From: Yoonia vestfoldensis DSM 16212
Lineage (GTDB): Bacteria; Pseudomonadota; Alphaproteobacteria; Rhodobacterales; Rhodobacteraceae
Assembly: GCF_000382265.1 (NCBI RefSeq)
Contig: NZ_KB907973.1
Span: forward strand, 248,001-312,000
DNA length: 64,000 nucleotides
Reading direction: 5' to 3'
Positions 37,386-46,948 of this stretch are shown here, one piece after another. The position numbers were made by a program, and so were the translations under genes. Under the pieces are notes generated by a model that worked only from the letters and a program-made list of their open reading frames with translations, ran no database searches and was not told the origin of the DNA. Numbering within the stretch: position 1 is the stretch's first letter; each line of letters opens with the position of its first letter.

Positions 37386-37955
37386 ATGGATCAAAGCGCC
37401 ATTCAACTTGCCGGAAAGCTGCTGATCGCCATGCCGGACATGGCTGATCCGCGTTTTGCCAATAGCGTGATCTACATGTGCGCGCATTCGGATGACGGTG
37501 GCATGGGCCTGATCGTTAACAAGCCGCAGACGCAGGTTCGGTTTACCGAATTGCTGGACCAGATGCAGGTTCCCCACGACCCGGACACACGTGATATTCG
37601 CGTTCATATCGGCGGCCCGGTCGAAAGCGGGCGAGGTTTCGTGCTGCATTCGTTGGATTACAGGTCCGGTTTAGGGACGTTGCAGGTCGACGACCGGATC
37701 GGCATGACTGCGACCATGGATGTGCTCGAAGACATCGCCGCTGGGCGTGGCCCGGCGCAGGCGATGCTGGCGCTGGGCTATGCAGGCTGGGGGCCGGGGC
37801 AGCTGGAACAGGAAATCCGCCAGAACGGCTGGCTGACCTGCGATCCGCGTGACGACATCATCTTTGGCCGCGCCAATGACCACAAATGGTCGGGGGCGCT
37901 GAAACTCCTTGGTATCGACCCGCTTTTGTTGTCCGCGACGGCGGGGCACGCCTAG
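37386..37955 (+). CDS. YqgE/AlgH family protein
   Basis: A 189-residue member of the YqgE/AlgH family (DUF179), whose molecular function is uncertain. Hallmarks are LAGKLLIAMPDMADPRFANSVIYMCAHSDDGGMGLIVNKP (about 8-47), HIGGPVESGRGFVLHS (about 77-92) and GYAGWGPGQLEQEI (about 133-146). The ATG at 37386 gives the typical N-terminus. It converges on the TlpA-like gene with the shared stop palindrome CTAG. Confidence 0.93.
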   Translation: MDQSAIQLAGKLLIAMPDMADPRFANSVIYMCAHSDDGGMGLIVNKPQTQVRFTELLDQMQVPHDPDTRDIRVHIGGPVESGRGFVLHSLDYRSGLGTLQVDDRIGMTATMDVLEDIAAGRGPAQAMLALGYAGWGPGQLEQEIRQNGWLTCDPRDDIIFGRANDHKWSGALKLLGIDPLLLSATAGHA

Positions 37956-38512
37956 CTGGGACCATTCAGCAGCGCGGTGATGATCGCGACAGCGCTGTCG
38001 CTCGACCAATCCGCCTCGCCCTGCATGCGCGCGATTTCCATGCCGTCAGGGTCAAGGATCAGCGTCACGGGCAGGCCGAGCACGCCCATGCTGCGCGCGA
38101 ACCGCTGGCGGGCATCGGTGTGCAGCGGCAGGTTGTCGACGCCGATCTCGTCAAGGAACCTTTGCATCGCGGGCAGCGGGTTGGGGCCGACGGCGACTGT
38201 CACCACCTCGAAATCATCGCCGCCAAGGTCGCTTTGCAGGGCAGACAGATGCGGCATCTCTACCCTGCAAGGCGCGCACCACGTCGCCCAGAAGTTCAGC
38301 ACGACATAGCGGCCTTGCAGATCGGCCAGCACCATTTCGCTGCCGTCTTCATGGGTAAAGGGCGTGTCCGTCGTGGCCACTGGCGCGGAATGGAACACCA
38401 GCTTGCGCATGTCGCCGGTCCGCAGATCAGCGATATCGGCAGGCTGAGCCGCGCCAAGGTTTGCAACACCCAGCAGGGCCGTATAAAGCAGGGCTGACAT
38501 CAATTGACGCAT
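37952..38512 (-). CDS. TlpA-like periplasmic thioredoxin
   Basis: A 186-residue exported thioredoxin-fold protein: signal peptide about 1-22, then [16 protein letters not shown] with the redox pair Cys79 and Cys82, and the cis-Pro segment [15 protein letters not shown]. TlpA relatives reduce periplasmic cysteines, for example in cytochrome c or cytochrome oxidase assembly. It lies head to head with argH: the two start codons are 14 bp apart, so promoters must lie within the coding regions or be shared. Confidence 0.9.
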   Translation of the reverse strand: MRQLMSALLYTALLGVANLGAAQPADIADLRTGDMRKLVFHSAPVATTDTPFTHEDGSEMVLADLQGRYVVLNFWATWCAPCRVEMPHLSALQSDLGGDDFEVVTVAVGPNPLPAMQRFLDEIGVDNLPLHTDARQRFARSMGVLGLPVTLILDPDGMEIARMQGEADWSSDSAVAIITALLNGPS

Positions 38513-38526
38513 GGGCGCATTCCTTC

Positions 38527-39915
38527 ATGACCAAGAACGCAAACACGATGTGGGGCGGCCGTTTCGCCGCCGGACCGGACGCGATCATGGAGGCGATCAA
38601 CGCCTCGATCGGGTTCGACCGCCGTCTGGCACCGCAAGACATCGCCGGTTCGCGTGCCCATGCCGCCATGTTGGCCGCCTGTGGCATCATTTCAAATACA
38701 GACGCTGATGCGATCAGGAAAGGCCTTCTCACCGTATTGTCAGAGATTGAAACGGGCGATTTTCCGTTCTCGACCGCGCTCGAAGACATTCACATGAACG
38801 TGGAATCGCGTCTGCGAGACCTGATCGGCGAACCGGCGGGCCGGTTGCACACCGCGAGGTCGCGCAACGACCAGGTGGCGGTGGATTTCCGGCTTTGGGT
38901 GCGTGATCAATGCGATCAGGCGGATGCGGCGCTTGCGGCTTTGCAGAAATCCCTGCTCGGTCAGGCAGAGGCGGGGGCGGATTGGGTGATGCCCGGCTTC
39001 ACGCATCTGCAAACCGCCCAGCCGGTGACATGGGGCCATCACATGCTGGCCTATGTCGAGATGCTGGCGCGGGATCGGGGCCGTTTCGCCGATGCGCGCA
39101 AACGCATGAACCTGTCACCTTTGGGCGCTGCGGCGCTGGCGGGCACCTCCTTCCCCATCGACCGGCACATGACGGCGGAGGCCTTGGGGTTCGATGGCCC
39201 GATGGCCAATTCGCTCGACGCCGTCAGCGACCGCGATTTCGCGCTGGAGTTTCTGGCAGCGGCCAGCATCTGTGCGATGCACCTCAGCCGTCTGGCCGAG
39301 GAGCTGGTGATCTGGTCATCGGCGCAATTCCGGTTCGTGAAGATGTCGGACAAATGGTCCACCGGATCATCCATCATGCCGCAGAAACGCAACCCTGACG
39401 CCGCCGAGTTGATCCGCGCCAAGATCGGGCGGATTTTCGGGGCGAACGTCGCACTGATGACGGTGATGAAAGGGCTGCCGCTGACCTATTCCAAGGACAT
39501 GCAGGAAGACAAGGAACAGACTTTCGACGCCGCCGATAGCCTGATGCTGGCGCTGGCCGCGATGACGGGCATGGTGGCCGACATGACCGCCAACCGCGAC
39601 GTGCTGAAATCTGCGGCCAGCAGCGGGTTTTCCACCGCGACCGATCTGGCCGACTGGCTGGTGCGTGAACTGGGCCTGCCGTTCCGCGAGGCGCATCACG
39701 TCACCGGATCGCTGGTCGCTCTGGCCGAATCCAAAGGCTGCGACCTGCCGGACCTGACCCTTGCGGACATGCAGGGCGTGCATGCCGGCATCAGGCAGGA
39801 TGTGTTCGATGTCTTGGGGGTTGAAAATTCGGTGGCTTCGCGCACAAGCTACGGTGGCACGGCGCCTGCACAGGTCCGCGCACGGATCGCAGCCTGGAAA
39901 GAGGTTCTGACATGA
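38527..39915 (+). CDS. argH: Argininosuccinate lyase
   Basis: Last step of arginine synthesis, splitting argininosuccinate to arginine and fumarate. The 462-residue protein has the family length and motifs [46 protein letters not shown] and the mobile signature loop [15 protein letters not shown], whose Ser is catalytic. The ATG at 38527 lacks a clear ribosome site. The stop overlaps the small lipoprotein gene (ATGA), starting an argH, lipoprotein, DUF2834-like, lysA cluster. Confidence 0.95.
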   Translation: MTKNANTMWGGRFAAGPDAIMEAINASIGFDRRLAPQDIAGSRAHAAMLAACGIISNTDADAIRKGLLTVLSEIETGDFPFSTALEDIHMNVESRLRDLIGEPAGRLHTARSRNDQVAVDFRLWVRDQCDQADAALAALQKSLLGQAEAGADWVMPGFTHLQTAQPVTWGHHMLAYVEMLARDRGRFADARKRMNLSPLGAAALAGTSFPIDRHMTAEALGFDGPMANSLDAVSDRDFALEFLAAASICAMHLSRLAEELVIWSSAQFRFVKMSDKWSTGSSIMPQKRNPDAAELIRAKIGRIFGANVALMTVMKGLPLTYSKDMQEDKEQTFDAADSLMLALAAMTGMVADMTANRDVLKSAASSGFSTATDLADWLVRELGLPFREAHHVTGSLVALAESKGCDLPDLTLADMQGVHAGIRQDVFDVLGVENSVASRTSYGGTAPAQVRARIAAWKEVLT

Positions 39916-40085
39916 AACGCCTGACCCTGATCGCGGCCATTGCCGCTTTGGCCGCCTGCGGTGCCGATGCGCCGCCGATGACACCCAATGCCAACGTCGG
40001 CCTAAGTCTCGGGACAGGTGGCGTTTCGACGAACGCCAGCGTCGGTGCCAGCAACGGCAGGTTTTCAGTAGGGTTGGGTCTGTAG
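39912..40085 (+). CDS. Small lipoprotein between argH and lysA
   Basis: A 57-residue product, [17 protein letters not shown] followed by a short Gly/Ser/Asn-rich tail. The lipobox LAAC puts the lipidated Cys at residue 16, leaving a mature peptide of about 42 residues. It starts in the argH stop (ATGA) and ends one base before the next ATG. Small lipoproteins next to lysA occur in other proteobacteria (LptM/YifL group), but the GxKGPL motif of that family is absent here. Confidence 0.78.
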   Translation: MKRLTLIAAIAALAACGADAPPMTPNANVGLSLGTGGVSTNASVGASNGRFSVGLGL

Positions 40086-40086
40086 G

Positions 40087-40425
40087 ATGCGCAACGTCTG
40101 GCTGGCACTGGCGGTCTGGGGCACGATCCACCCGATGTATTATTTCATCTCGTGGTTTCAGGCGAATACTTGGGACATCATGGCGATGGTCGATGCATGG
40201 CACGCCAATGCCGCGTCAAGCGGTTTGGTCTGGGATCTGACCATTGCTGCGGTGACGCTGACAATCTGGGTGATCTACGAATCCCTGTCGACCCGCAATT
40301 TTTTAAGCCTGCTCGCTATTCCAGCGACCTTCATGATCGGGGTGAGCTGCGGGTTGCCGCTTTACCTCTATCTGCGCAGCCGTGTCGTCTATACGCGCGA
40401 CAAACATATGGTGCGCAATTACTGA
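40087..40425 (+). CDS. DUF2834-like small membrane protein
   Basis: A 112-residue protein with three predicted helices; the opening VWLALAVWGTIHPMYYFISWF and the WDLTIAAVTLTIWVIYES and SCGLPLYLYLRSR segments fit DUF2834, a family of unknown function. It starts one base after the lipoprotein stop, so it is translated from the argH operon. lysA follows after 73 bp, close enough for read-through. Confidence 0.8.
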   Translation: MRNVWLALAVWGTIHPMYYFISWFQANTWDIMAMVDAWHANAASSGLVWDLTIAAVTLTIWVIYESLSTRNFLSLLAIPATFMIGVSCGLPLYLYLRSRVVYTRDKHMVRNY

Positions 40426-40498
40426 TACGTTTTGCGGGCTTGGTCTTTGGCGCGGCTCTGCTATGTCCCGTCAGGACACTGGATAAGGGCCGCAAGGC

Positions 40499-41767
40499 AT
40501 GGATCATTTTCTCTACCGCAACGGCGCGCTTTATGCCGAAGATGTCCCCGTCGCGGATATCGCCGCCGCTGTCGGAACGCCGTTTTATGTCTATTCCACC
40601 GCAACCCTGACACGGCATTTCCAGCTGTTCGACGATGCCTTGGGCTTTGCCGACCATCTGGTGTGTTTCGCGATGAAATCTTTGTCCAATATCGCCGTGC
40701 TGCGGGTGCTGGCACAGGCGGGCGCGGGCATGGATGTGGTGTCGGGCGGCGAATACCTGCGCGCCAAGGCCGCAGGCGTGCCCGGCGAAAGAATCGTGTT
40801 TTCCGGCGTGGGCAAGACAGCGGATGAAATGCGTCTCGCGCTCGAAGGCGGCATCCGCCAGTTCAACGTCGAAAGCGAACCCGAGATGGTGGCGCTGAAC
40901 GCGGTGGCGCAATCCTTGGGAAAGGTGGCCCCAATCACCCTGCGCATCAATCCCGATGTCGATGCAAAAACCCATGCGAAAATCGCCACTGGCAAATCCG
41001 AAAACAAATTCGGCATCCCCATTTCGCGTGCGCGCGAGGTTTATGCGCTGGCCGCCACCCTGCCGGGGCTGAAGGTCGTGGGCATCGACGTGCATATCGG
41101 GTCGCAACTGACCGAACTGGCCCCGTTCGAGGCCGCCTATGCCAAGGTCGCGGAATTGACCGAAACCTTGCGTGCGGATGGTCACGAGATCACCCGCCTT
41201 GATCTGGGCGGCGGTCTGGGTATCCCCTATGCACGCTCGAACGACGCACCACCGCTGCCGTCCGATTATGGCGCGATGATCGAACGCACGCTGGGTCATC
41301 TGGGCTGCGAGATCGAGATCGAACCGGGCCGCCTGATTTCGGGCAATGCGGGGCTGATGGTGTCCAAGGTCATCTACGTCAAATCCGGCGAAGACCGCGA
41401 TTTCCTGATCCTTGATGGTGCGATGAACGACCTGATCCGCCCTGCGATGTACGACGCATGGCACGATATTGTCCCCGTGGTCGAACCCGTCCCCGGTACG
41501 GACCCTGCGCGTTATGATATCGTGGGGCCTGTTTGCGAAAGTGGCGACACCTTCGCAAAGGGCCGCGAGATCCCGCCGATGCAGGCGGGCGATCTTGTCG
41601 CATTCCGGTCTGCGGGCGCTTATGGTGCAGTCATGGCTTCGGAATACAATTCCCGCCCGCTGATCCCCGAAGTGCTGGTTCATGGCGATCAATTTGCAGT
41701 TATCCGCAAGCGTCCTAGCTATGAAGAGATGATCGCACGCGATAGCCTGCCAGAATGGCTGGACTGA
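40499..41767 (+). CDS. lysA: Diaminopimelate decarboxylase
   Basis: Pyridoxal-phosphate enzyme for the final step of lysine synthesis. The 422-residue protein has Lys60 in CFAMKSLSN for Schiff-base formation, HIGSQLTEL, GGGLGIPY and the EPGRLISGNAG loop, and the C-terminal GPVCESGDTFAKGR with the dimer-interface Cys. Placement after argH matches many alphaproteobacteria. The next gene starts 13 bases before its stop. Confidence 0.95.
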   Translation: MDHFLYRNGALYAEDVPVADIAAAVGTPFYVYSTATLTRHFQLFDDALGFADHLVCFAMKSLSNIAVLRVLAQAGAGMDVVSGGEYLRAKAAGVPGERIVFSGVGKTADEMRLALEGGIRQFNVESEPEMVALNAVAQSLGKVAPITLRINPDVDAKTHAKIATGKSENKFGIPISRAREVYALAATLPGLKVVGIDVHIGSQLTELAPFEAAYAKVAELTETLRADGHEITRLDLGGGLGIPYARSNDAPPLPSDYGAMIERTLGHLGCEIEIEPGRLISGNAGLMVSKVIYVKSGEDRDFLILDGAMNDLIRPAMYDAWHDIVPVVEPVPGTDPARYDIVGPVCESGDTFAKGREIPPMQAGDLVAFRSAGAYGAVMASEYNSRPLIPEVLVHGDQFAVIRKRPSYEEMIARDSLPEWLD

Positions 41768-44406
41768 TCCACCAGAAGCGGAGAGTGACGCTGACACAAA
41801 TCCCCGACCCGATGCGCCACCTGCGCCTGCCTGTCCGCCTCACGCGGATCGGAATGCTGGCTGAAAACGCAGTCCGGTGTTTCTGGCCGCTCTGGACCAT
41901 CGGGTTTCTGTGTCTCGCACCCTTGATGATGGGCTGGCAGGATATCCTGCCGCTCGAGGTGGTTTGGGCCTTTGCAGGGATCGGCGGGGTGGCGTTTGTC
42001 GCGGCCCTGATCTGGGGCCAGCGCCGTTTCCACATGCCCACGACGACCGAGGCGCTGGCCCGTGTCGATGCCGCCATGCCGGGCCGTCCGATTGCGGCTG
42101 TGGCGGATGTGCAGGCGATCGGCGCCTCCGATCCTGCGTCGATCGCTGTCTGGCAGGCGCATGTCGCACGCATGGCCGAACGCACGAAATCCGCCCGCGC
42201 CATTGAACCCGACCTGCGGATCGCGGACCGCGACCCTTACGGACTGCGGTTCATCGCGGTCCTGTTCTTTGTCACGGCGCTGCTGTTCGGGTCGTTCCTG
42301 CGCGTGGCGTCGGTCGGTGACATCGTCACGGGACCGTCTGCCGCGGTGGCATCAGGGCCGATCTGGGAAGGCTGGGTCGAACCGCCCGCCTATACCGGCC
42401 GCCCGTCGCTATATCTCAACGACATTCCCGAAGGACCGTTGCAGGTGCCCGCTGGCAGCAAGGTCACCTTGCGCGTCTATGGCGAAGACGGCGGGCTCAG
42501 CCTGATCGAGGACGTTTCTGGCCGTGGTGAAGAAGCGATTCCCTTGGCCGATGGCCAGCAGCAGTTCGACATCGTCTATTCCGGTACATTGACGCTGGAT
42601 GGTGAAAACGGGCGGCGCTGGCTGGTGACGGCGTTGGCGGACGAGCCTCCCTTCGTCACGCTGACCGAGCCGATCACAGCCGACGCCATGGGCGAGATGT
42701 CGCAGCCGTTCCGCGCCACCGATGATTATGGGATTGAAAGCGGCACCGCGACGATCGAGCTGGATCTTGCGGCGGTGGATCGTGTTTACGGGCTGACCAC
42801 CGATCCTGACCCGATCGACCCGCTGGTGCTGGACCTGCCGATGCCGTTCACGGGTGACAGGTCGGAATTCGACGCCTTCCTTGTCGAAAACCTCAGCGAG
42901 CATCCTTTGGCAAACCTGCCGGTGACGCTGCAACTGGAGGTGACCGATGCGGCGGGCCAGACTGCAACGACAGCGGCAGAGCCGCTGATCCTGCCCGGGC
43001 GTCGTTTCTTTCAGCCCTTTGCCCGCGCGGTCATCGAACAGCGCCGCGACCTGATGTGGTCGCGCGACAACGCCCGCCGCGTGGGGCAGATCCTGCGCGC
43101 GATCTCGCACCGGCCCGACGATATCTTTACCTCTGAAACCATGTATCTGCGCCTGCGCACGATCATCCGGCGGATCGACAATACGATGCCGGTTGGCATG
43201 GATGACGAAGCCGAGGCCGAGATTGTGACTGCCCTATGGGACCTTGCAATCCAGTTGGAGGATGGCAGGCTTGCCGATGCCCGCGAACGCCTGCGCCGCG
43301 CGCAGGAACGGCTGGAAGAGGCGATGCGCAACGGCGCGTCCGATGCCGAAATCGCCGAACTGATGCAGGAATTGCGCGAAGCGACCAACGATTACATGCG
43401 CATGCTGGCCGAACAGGCCGAACCGGGCGACGGCACCGATCAGGCCGACAACAGCGAAAACGGCATGGAAATGTCCATGAGCGATCTTCAGGCCATGATG
43501 GACCGGATCGAGGAACTGATGCAGGAAGGCCGCATGGCCGAGGCGCAGGCGCTGATGGAAGAACTGAACCGCCTGATGGAAAACATGCGCGTGACGCAAG
43601 GCGAGGGTGGCGACGGGCCGCCAATGCCGGGCGAGCAGTCGATGCAGGATCTGGCCGAGACATTGCGCGATCAGCAGGACCTGTCCGATGATGCCTTCCG
43701 TGATCTGCAGGAAGGTTTCAATCAAGGGCAGCAGGGCCAGCAAGGCCAGCAGCAGGGACAACAGCCGGGCCAGCAGCAAGGGCAGCAGGGCCAAGGTCAG
43801 CAGGATGGCCAGCAGGGACCAGGCGGGCAGCAGGATGGCCAGCAGGGTCAGCCGGGTCAGGGTGGCCAGCTGGGCGAGGACGGGCAGGGATCCGGCAGCG
43901 ACCAAGGTAGCCTGACCGAACGCCAGCAAGCGCTGCGACAGGAATTGCAGCGCCAGCGCGACGGTTTGCCCAACCTTCCGGGCGAAGCGGGCGAGGCCGC
44001 GCGCGGTTCGCTGGACCGGGCCGAAGGGGCGATGGAGGGTGCCGAAGAGGCGCTGCGCGGCGGTGATCTTGCCGAAGCGATCGACCGTCAGGCCGAAGCC
44101 TTGGATGCCCTGCGCAACGGGATGCGTGAGCTGGGGCAAGCTATGGCCGAAGCACAGACCGGCGAGACAGGCCAGAACGGCGAACAGGGAGAGGCCGCAG
44201 GCCGCGCGGTGCCGGGCCAGCGTGACCCGCTGGGCCGTGAAACCGGCAACACCGGCCAGATGGGCAGCGATCAGAACATGCTGGGCGGGATGGATATCAA
44301 CCGCCGGGCCGCCGAATTGCTGGACGAAATCCGTCGGCGGTCAGCAGAACAGGAACGCCCCGAGGTCGAGCGTGACTATCTGCGCCGGTTGCTCGGTCAG
44401 TTCTGA
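41755..44406 (+). CDS. TIGR02302/DUF4175 membrane protein with Q/G-rich region
   Basis: A protein of up to 883 residues in the TIGR02302 (DUF4175) family of unknown function, common in alphaproteobacteria. Three N-terminal helices (about 43-60, 65-84 and 168-188) are followed by a periplasmic-looking beta-rich part, a helical region rich in Met, Glu and Arg (about 495-640), a Gln/Gly-rich low-complexity stretch (657-715) and a charged C-terminal helical part. The start at 41755 overlaps lysA by 13 bases; GTG at 41785 and ATG at 41812 are alternatives. It converges on the zinc-ribbon gene with a 10-bp overlap. Confidence 0.85.
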   Translation: MAGLIHQKRRVTLTQIPDPMRHLRLPVRLTRIGMLAENAVRCFWPLWTIGFLCLAPLMMGWQDILPLEVVWAFAGIGGVAFVAALIWGQRRFHMPTTTEALARVDAAMPGRPIAAVADVQAIGASDPASIAVWQAHVARMAERTKSARAIEPDLRIADRDPYGLRFIAVLFFVTALLFGSFLRVASVGDIVTGPSAAVASGPIWEGWVEPPAYTGRPSLYLNDIPEGPLQVPAGSKVTLRVYGEDGGLSLIEDVSGRGEEAIPLADGQQQFDIVYSGTLTLDGENGRRWLVTALADEPPFVTLTEPITADAMGEMSQPFRATDDYGIESGTATIELDLAAVDRVYGLTTDPDPIDPLVLDLPMPFTGDRSEFDAFLVENLSEHPLANLPVTLQLEVTDAAGQTATTAAEPLILPGRRFFQPFARAVIEQRRDLMWSRDNARRVGQILRAISHRPDDIFTSETMYLRLRTIIRRIDNTMPVGMDDEAEAEIVTALWDLAIQLEDGRLADARERLRRAQERLEEAMRNGASDAEIAELMQELREATNDYMRMLAEQAEPGDGTDQADNSENGMEMSMSDLQAMMDRIEELMQEGRMAEAQALMEELNRLMENMRVTQGEGGDGPPMPGEQSMQDLAETLRDQQDLSDDAFRDLQEGFNQGQQGQQGQQQGQQPGQQQGQQGQGQQDGQQGPGGQQDGQQGQPGQGGQLGEDGQGSGSDQGSLTERQQALRQELQRQRDGLPNLPGEAGEAARGSLDRAEGAMEGAEEALRGGDLAEAIDRQAEALDALRNGMRELGQAMAEAQTGETGQNGEQGEAAGRAVPGQRDPLGRETGNTGQMGSDQNMLGGMDINRRAAELLDEIRRRSAEQERPEVERDYLRRLLGQF
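43726..43900 (+). repeat. Imperfect CAG/GGCCAG repeats coding a Q/G-rich tract
   Basis: A run of degenerate units such as GGCCAGCAGGG, CAGGATGGCCAG and GGGCAGCAG encoding roughly residues 657-715 of the TIGR02302 protein. Copies differ at wobble positions, so expansion or contraction by recombination is possible but in-frame. It is a coding repeat, not a CRISPR array. Confidence 0.8.
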
Positions 44407-45218
44407 ACAGGCTCGTCGGCTGCGGTGAAGCCTGCGATCGTGTCGCCCAATGTCCCGATCACCTGATCAAGTCTCAGGCGTAGCTGGTCAACATTTGCCA
44501 CATAGCTTGCCATGGTATCCTGTATCGGGGGGAAGGTTTGCGTGATCTGGTCTGCGAACACGTAAGGTGCGAACAGGATCGCGAACACCAGCAACACAAA
44601 GACAAAGCCGCGCCTGAAACCGCGCCGCTTGACGACCTCCTGTTCCTCTTCGGGGGTCAACTGGGGCTCGGTTGTCTGTGACCGGGCGCGCAGGCTGGTG
44701 TTGATCTCGTTCATGCCGGGCATGTCGCGCGGGTTTGTGTCGGCCTCTTCCGGCAGTTCGGGGATCACGACGCGGGGCGGTGCCGGTTCCACGCGGGATG
44801 CCGCGACGGTACCGGTTTCCGTTGGTTTCGGTGCAGGGGCGATGCGCACCCCGCCTTCGGCCTCGGTCATCTGGGCGATCCGCTTGCGGGTTTCTTCGGC
44901 GTCGATTGCGGGCTTTGGCGTGGTATCTTCCTGCGTCTTGGGCGGGCTTGAGGTGCTTGGCGCGCGCAATTGTTGTTCGCGTGCGGCCTCTTCTCGCAGG
45001 ATGTCGCTGATCGACGGATCGACGGGTTTGCGCGCTGGCTGCGGTTCCTGCCGAGGTGCTGGTTCAGGCACCGAAAGGTCAGGCGCAGGCGCGAATTTCT
45101 TTTCGGTCTGGAACCATGTGTGGTTGCAGCTGGAGCATTGCACATCGCGACCACCTGCCGGGATCGCGTCATCCGCGACATCGTATTGCGCGCCACAATT
45201 CGGACAAATCAAACGCAT
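44397..45218 (-). CDS. MJ0042-type zinc-ribbon membrane protein
   Basis: A 273-residue protein with an N-terminal zinc ribbon (CPNC at 5-8 and CSSC at 28-31, followed by HTWF), a long Pro/Glu/Thr-rich disordered region (about 40-190), one membrane helix (about 205-225) and a short C-terminal tail. The zinc_ribbon_5/MJ0042 domain is known; the role is not. It is divergent from ftsE over 165 bp and converges with the TIGR02302 gene. The arrangement beside ftsEX is one I associate with Rhodobacterales. Confidence 0.86.
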   Translation of the reverse strand: MRLICPNCGAQYDVADDAIPAGGRDVQCSSCNHTWFQTEKKFAPAPDLSVPEPAPRQEPQPARKPVDPSISDILREEAAREQQLRAPSTSSPPKTQEDTTPKPAIDAEETRKRIAQMTEAEGGVRIAPAPKPTETGTVAASRVEPAPPRVVIPELPEEADTNPRDMPGMNEINTSLRARSQTTEPQLTPEEEQEVVKRRGFRRGFVFVLLVFAILFAPYVFADQITQTFPPIQDTMASYVANVDQLRLRLDQVIGTLGDTIAGFTAADEPVQN

Positions 45219-45383
45219 TCTACTCTACCCTCTGACCGGCGACTTCGGTTTTGTTGTTCTGGTCCGCGCCAACCTAGCGATCAACCTGCCAAACGCAAAG
45301 GATTTGCGCAAGGCGGGATGCGGCCATCATTGAATCCCGCCGTGCTTTTAGGCAATACAGCAGCGGCAGGCAAAGGAAAGATC

Positions 45384-46058
45384 GTGATAGAACTCGACAA
45401 CGTGTCTTATGGATATGGTGGAACGACCTTGTTTTCGGGGCTTTCGCTCAAGTTGGCGCCAGGGTCATTTCATTTCCTGACAGGGCCGTCCGGTGCCGGA
45501 AAAACAACATTGTTGCGTCTGTGCTACGCCGATTTACGGGCCAAGACGGGCAAGGTGCGGCTGTTTGGGCAGGATGCCGCCACCCTGACCCGCGACGAGG
45601 TGGCGATGGCCCGCCGACGGATCGGGGTCGTGCATCAGGATTGCCAATTTCTTGACCATCTGTCGATCGCCGAAAACATCGCACTGCCGCTGACGGTCGC
45701 TGACCGGATCGCGGATGCGCAAAACAATCTTGCTGAACTGCTGTCTTGGGTCAGCCTTGGCCCGCAGGCAGGCCAGCGCCCGCCGGAGCTGTCGGGTGGC
45801 GAAAGACAACGCGCGGCGCTGGCGCGCGCCGTCATCATGTCGCCTGATGTAGTCATTGCCGATGAACCCACCGGAAACGTCGACTGGGACATGTCCCAGC
45901 GCCTGCTGGCCTTACTGATAGAGCTGAACCGAATGGGCAAGACGATCCTGATCGCCACGCATGATCTGGCGATGATCCGGTCGATGAAGGCGGATGTGAA
46001 CGCGCGTGTCCTGCGGCTCAAGGGCGGGCAGTTGATTCAGGCGGGGGCGGAATTGTGA
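45384..46058 (+). CDS. ftsE: Cell division ATP-binding protein FtsE
   Basis: ATPase of the FtsEX complex, which activates septal peptidoglycan hydrolases. The 224-residue protein has Walker A GPSGAGKTT, the signature LSGGERQRAALARA, Walker B VVIADEPTGNVD and the ATHD switch. I chose GTG at 45384 because AGGA lies six bases upstream and it gives standard length; the open frame extends far upstream but is not FtsE-like. The stop overlaps ftsX (GTGA). Confidence 0.92.
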   Translation: MIELDNVSYGYGGTTLFSGLSLKLAPGSFHFLTGPSGAGKTTLLRLCYADLRAKTGKVRLFGQDAATLTRDEVAMARRRIGVVHQDCQFLDHLSIAENIALPLTVADRIADAQNNLAELLSWVSLGPQAGQRPPELSGGERQRAALARAVIMSPDVVIADEPTGNVDWDMSQRLLALLIELNRMGKTILIATHDLAMIRSMKADVNARVLRLKGGQLIQAGAEL

Positions 46059-46948
46059 AGAACCTTCTCGCGCTGATCATGGGTGACCCTCTCGCCGATC
46101 GCGCGGTGCCGCCGACGGGCATTTCCGCGCGTCTGACGGTGTTTGTCGCGGCAGCGATGGCGTTTCTGGCCGTCTTTGCGCTGGCGCTGTCGCTGACGGC
46201 GGGGCGGTTGGCCAGTGGTTGGGCCGACGATCTGGCGCAATCCGCGACGCTGCGCCTGCCTGCCGATCTGGACCAAACGAACGAGGCGTTGCGCGCTGCC
46301 GTCAATGTCTTGCAGACGACGACAGGCGTCGCCTCTGCCCGCGTGCTGGAGGCGGATGAACAGCGCGCCTTGCTGGCCCCGTGGTTCGGGCCGGATATTC
46401 CCGTGGAATCCCTGCCTGTGCCGCAACTGATCGAAATTCTACCCGATGAGGACGGTTACGACGCCGAAGGGCTGCGCGCCCGCCTGCAGGCCGAGGTGCC
46501 GGGGGCCGTGCTGGACGACCACGGCGCGTGGCGCGAACCCCTGCTGGCCGCCGCACAGCGGCTGCGTCTGGTGGGGTGGAGCGTGCTGGCCCTGATCGGG
46601 GCGGTGATGGCCGCGATGATCACGCTGGCCGCCCATGCGTCCCTTGCGGCGAATGCGCAGGTGATCCGCGTGCTGCGGCTGGTCGGCGCGCGGGATGCCT
46701 ATATCGCGCGGGCCTTTGTGCGGCGGTTCACCCTGCGTGCGGGGCTGGGCGCGATCCTTGGGGCGGTGCTGGCGCTGGTGGCGTTGCAAGGGTTGCCACA
46801 GGCCGATGTCGCGGGGGGCACGGGTGTGCATTTCGGATTTGTCGGACTCGACTGGATTTGGCCGCTGGCGATTCCGCCCTTGTCGGGTATCGTGGCCTTT
46901 GCGGCGACACGAGCGGCCGCGTTTCGCAGGCTGAAGGAACAGACATGA
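46055..46948 (+). CDS. ftsX: Cell division protein FtsX
   Basis: Membrane partner of FtsE, 297 residues, starting with GTG within the ftsE stop. It has one N-terminal helix (about 27-50), a periplasmic loop (about 52-165) that would contact a hydrolase regulator, and three C-terminal helices with the RVLRLVGARDAYIARAFVRRF segment typical of FtsX. It ends in an ATGA overlap with plsC, making an ftsE-ftsX-plsC operon. Confidence 0.91.
   Translation: MKNLLALIMGDPLADRAVPPTGISARLTVFVAAAMAFLAVFALALSLTAGRLASGWADDLAQSATLRLPADLDQTNEALRAAVNVLQTTTGVASARVLEADEQRALLAPWFGPDIPVESLPVPQLIEILPDEDGYDAEGLRARLQAEVPGAVLDDHGAWREPLLAAAQRLRLVGWSVLALIGAVMAAMITLAAHASLAANAQVIRVLRLVGARDAYIARAFVRRFTLRAGLGAILGAVLALVALQGLPQADVAGGTGVHFGFVGLDWIWPLAIPPLSGIVAFAATRAAAFRRLKEQT

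Noticed and set aside
43726-43900. Short regular repeats considered as a CRISPR array
   Set aside because: Units are only 9 to 12 bp, in frame, and encode Gln and Gly within a longer conserved gene; there are no constant-length spacers.
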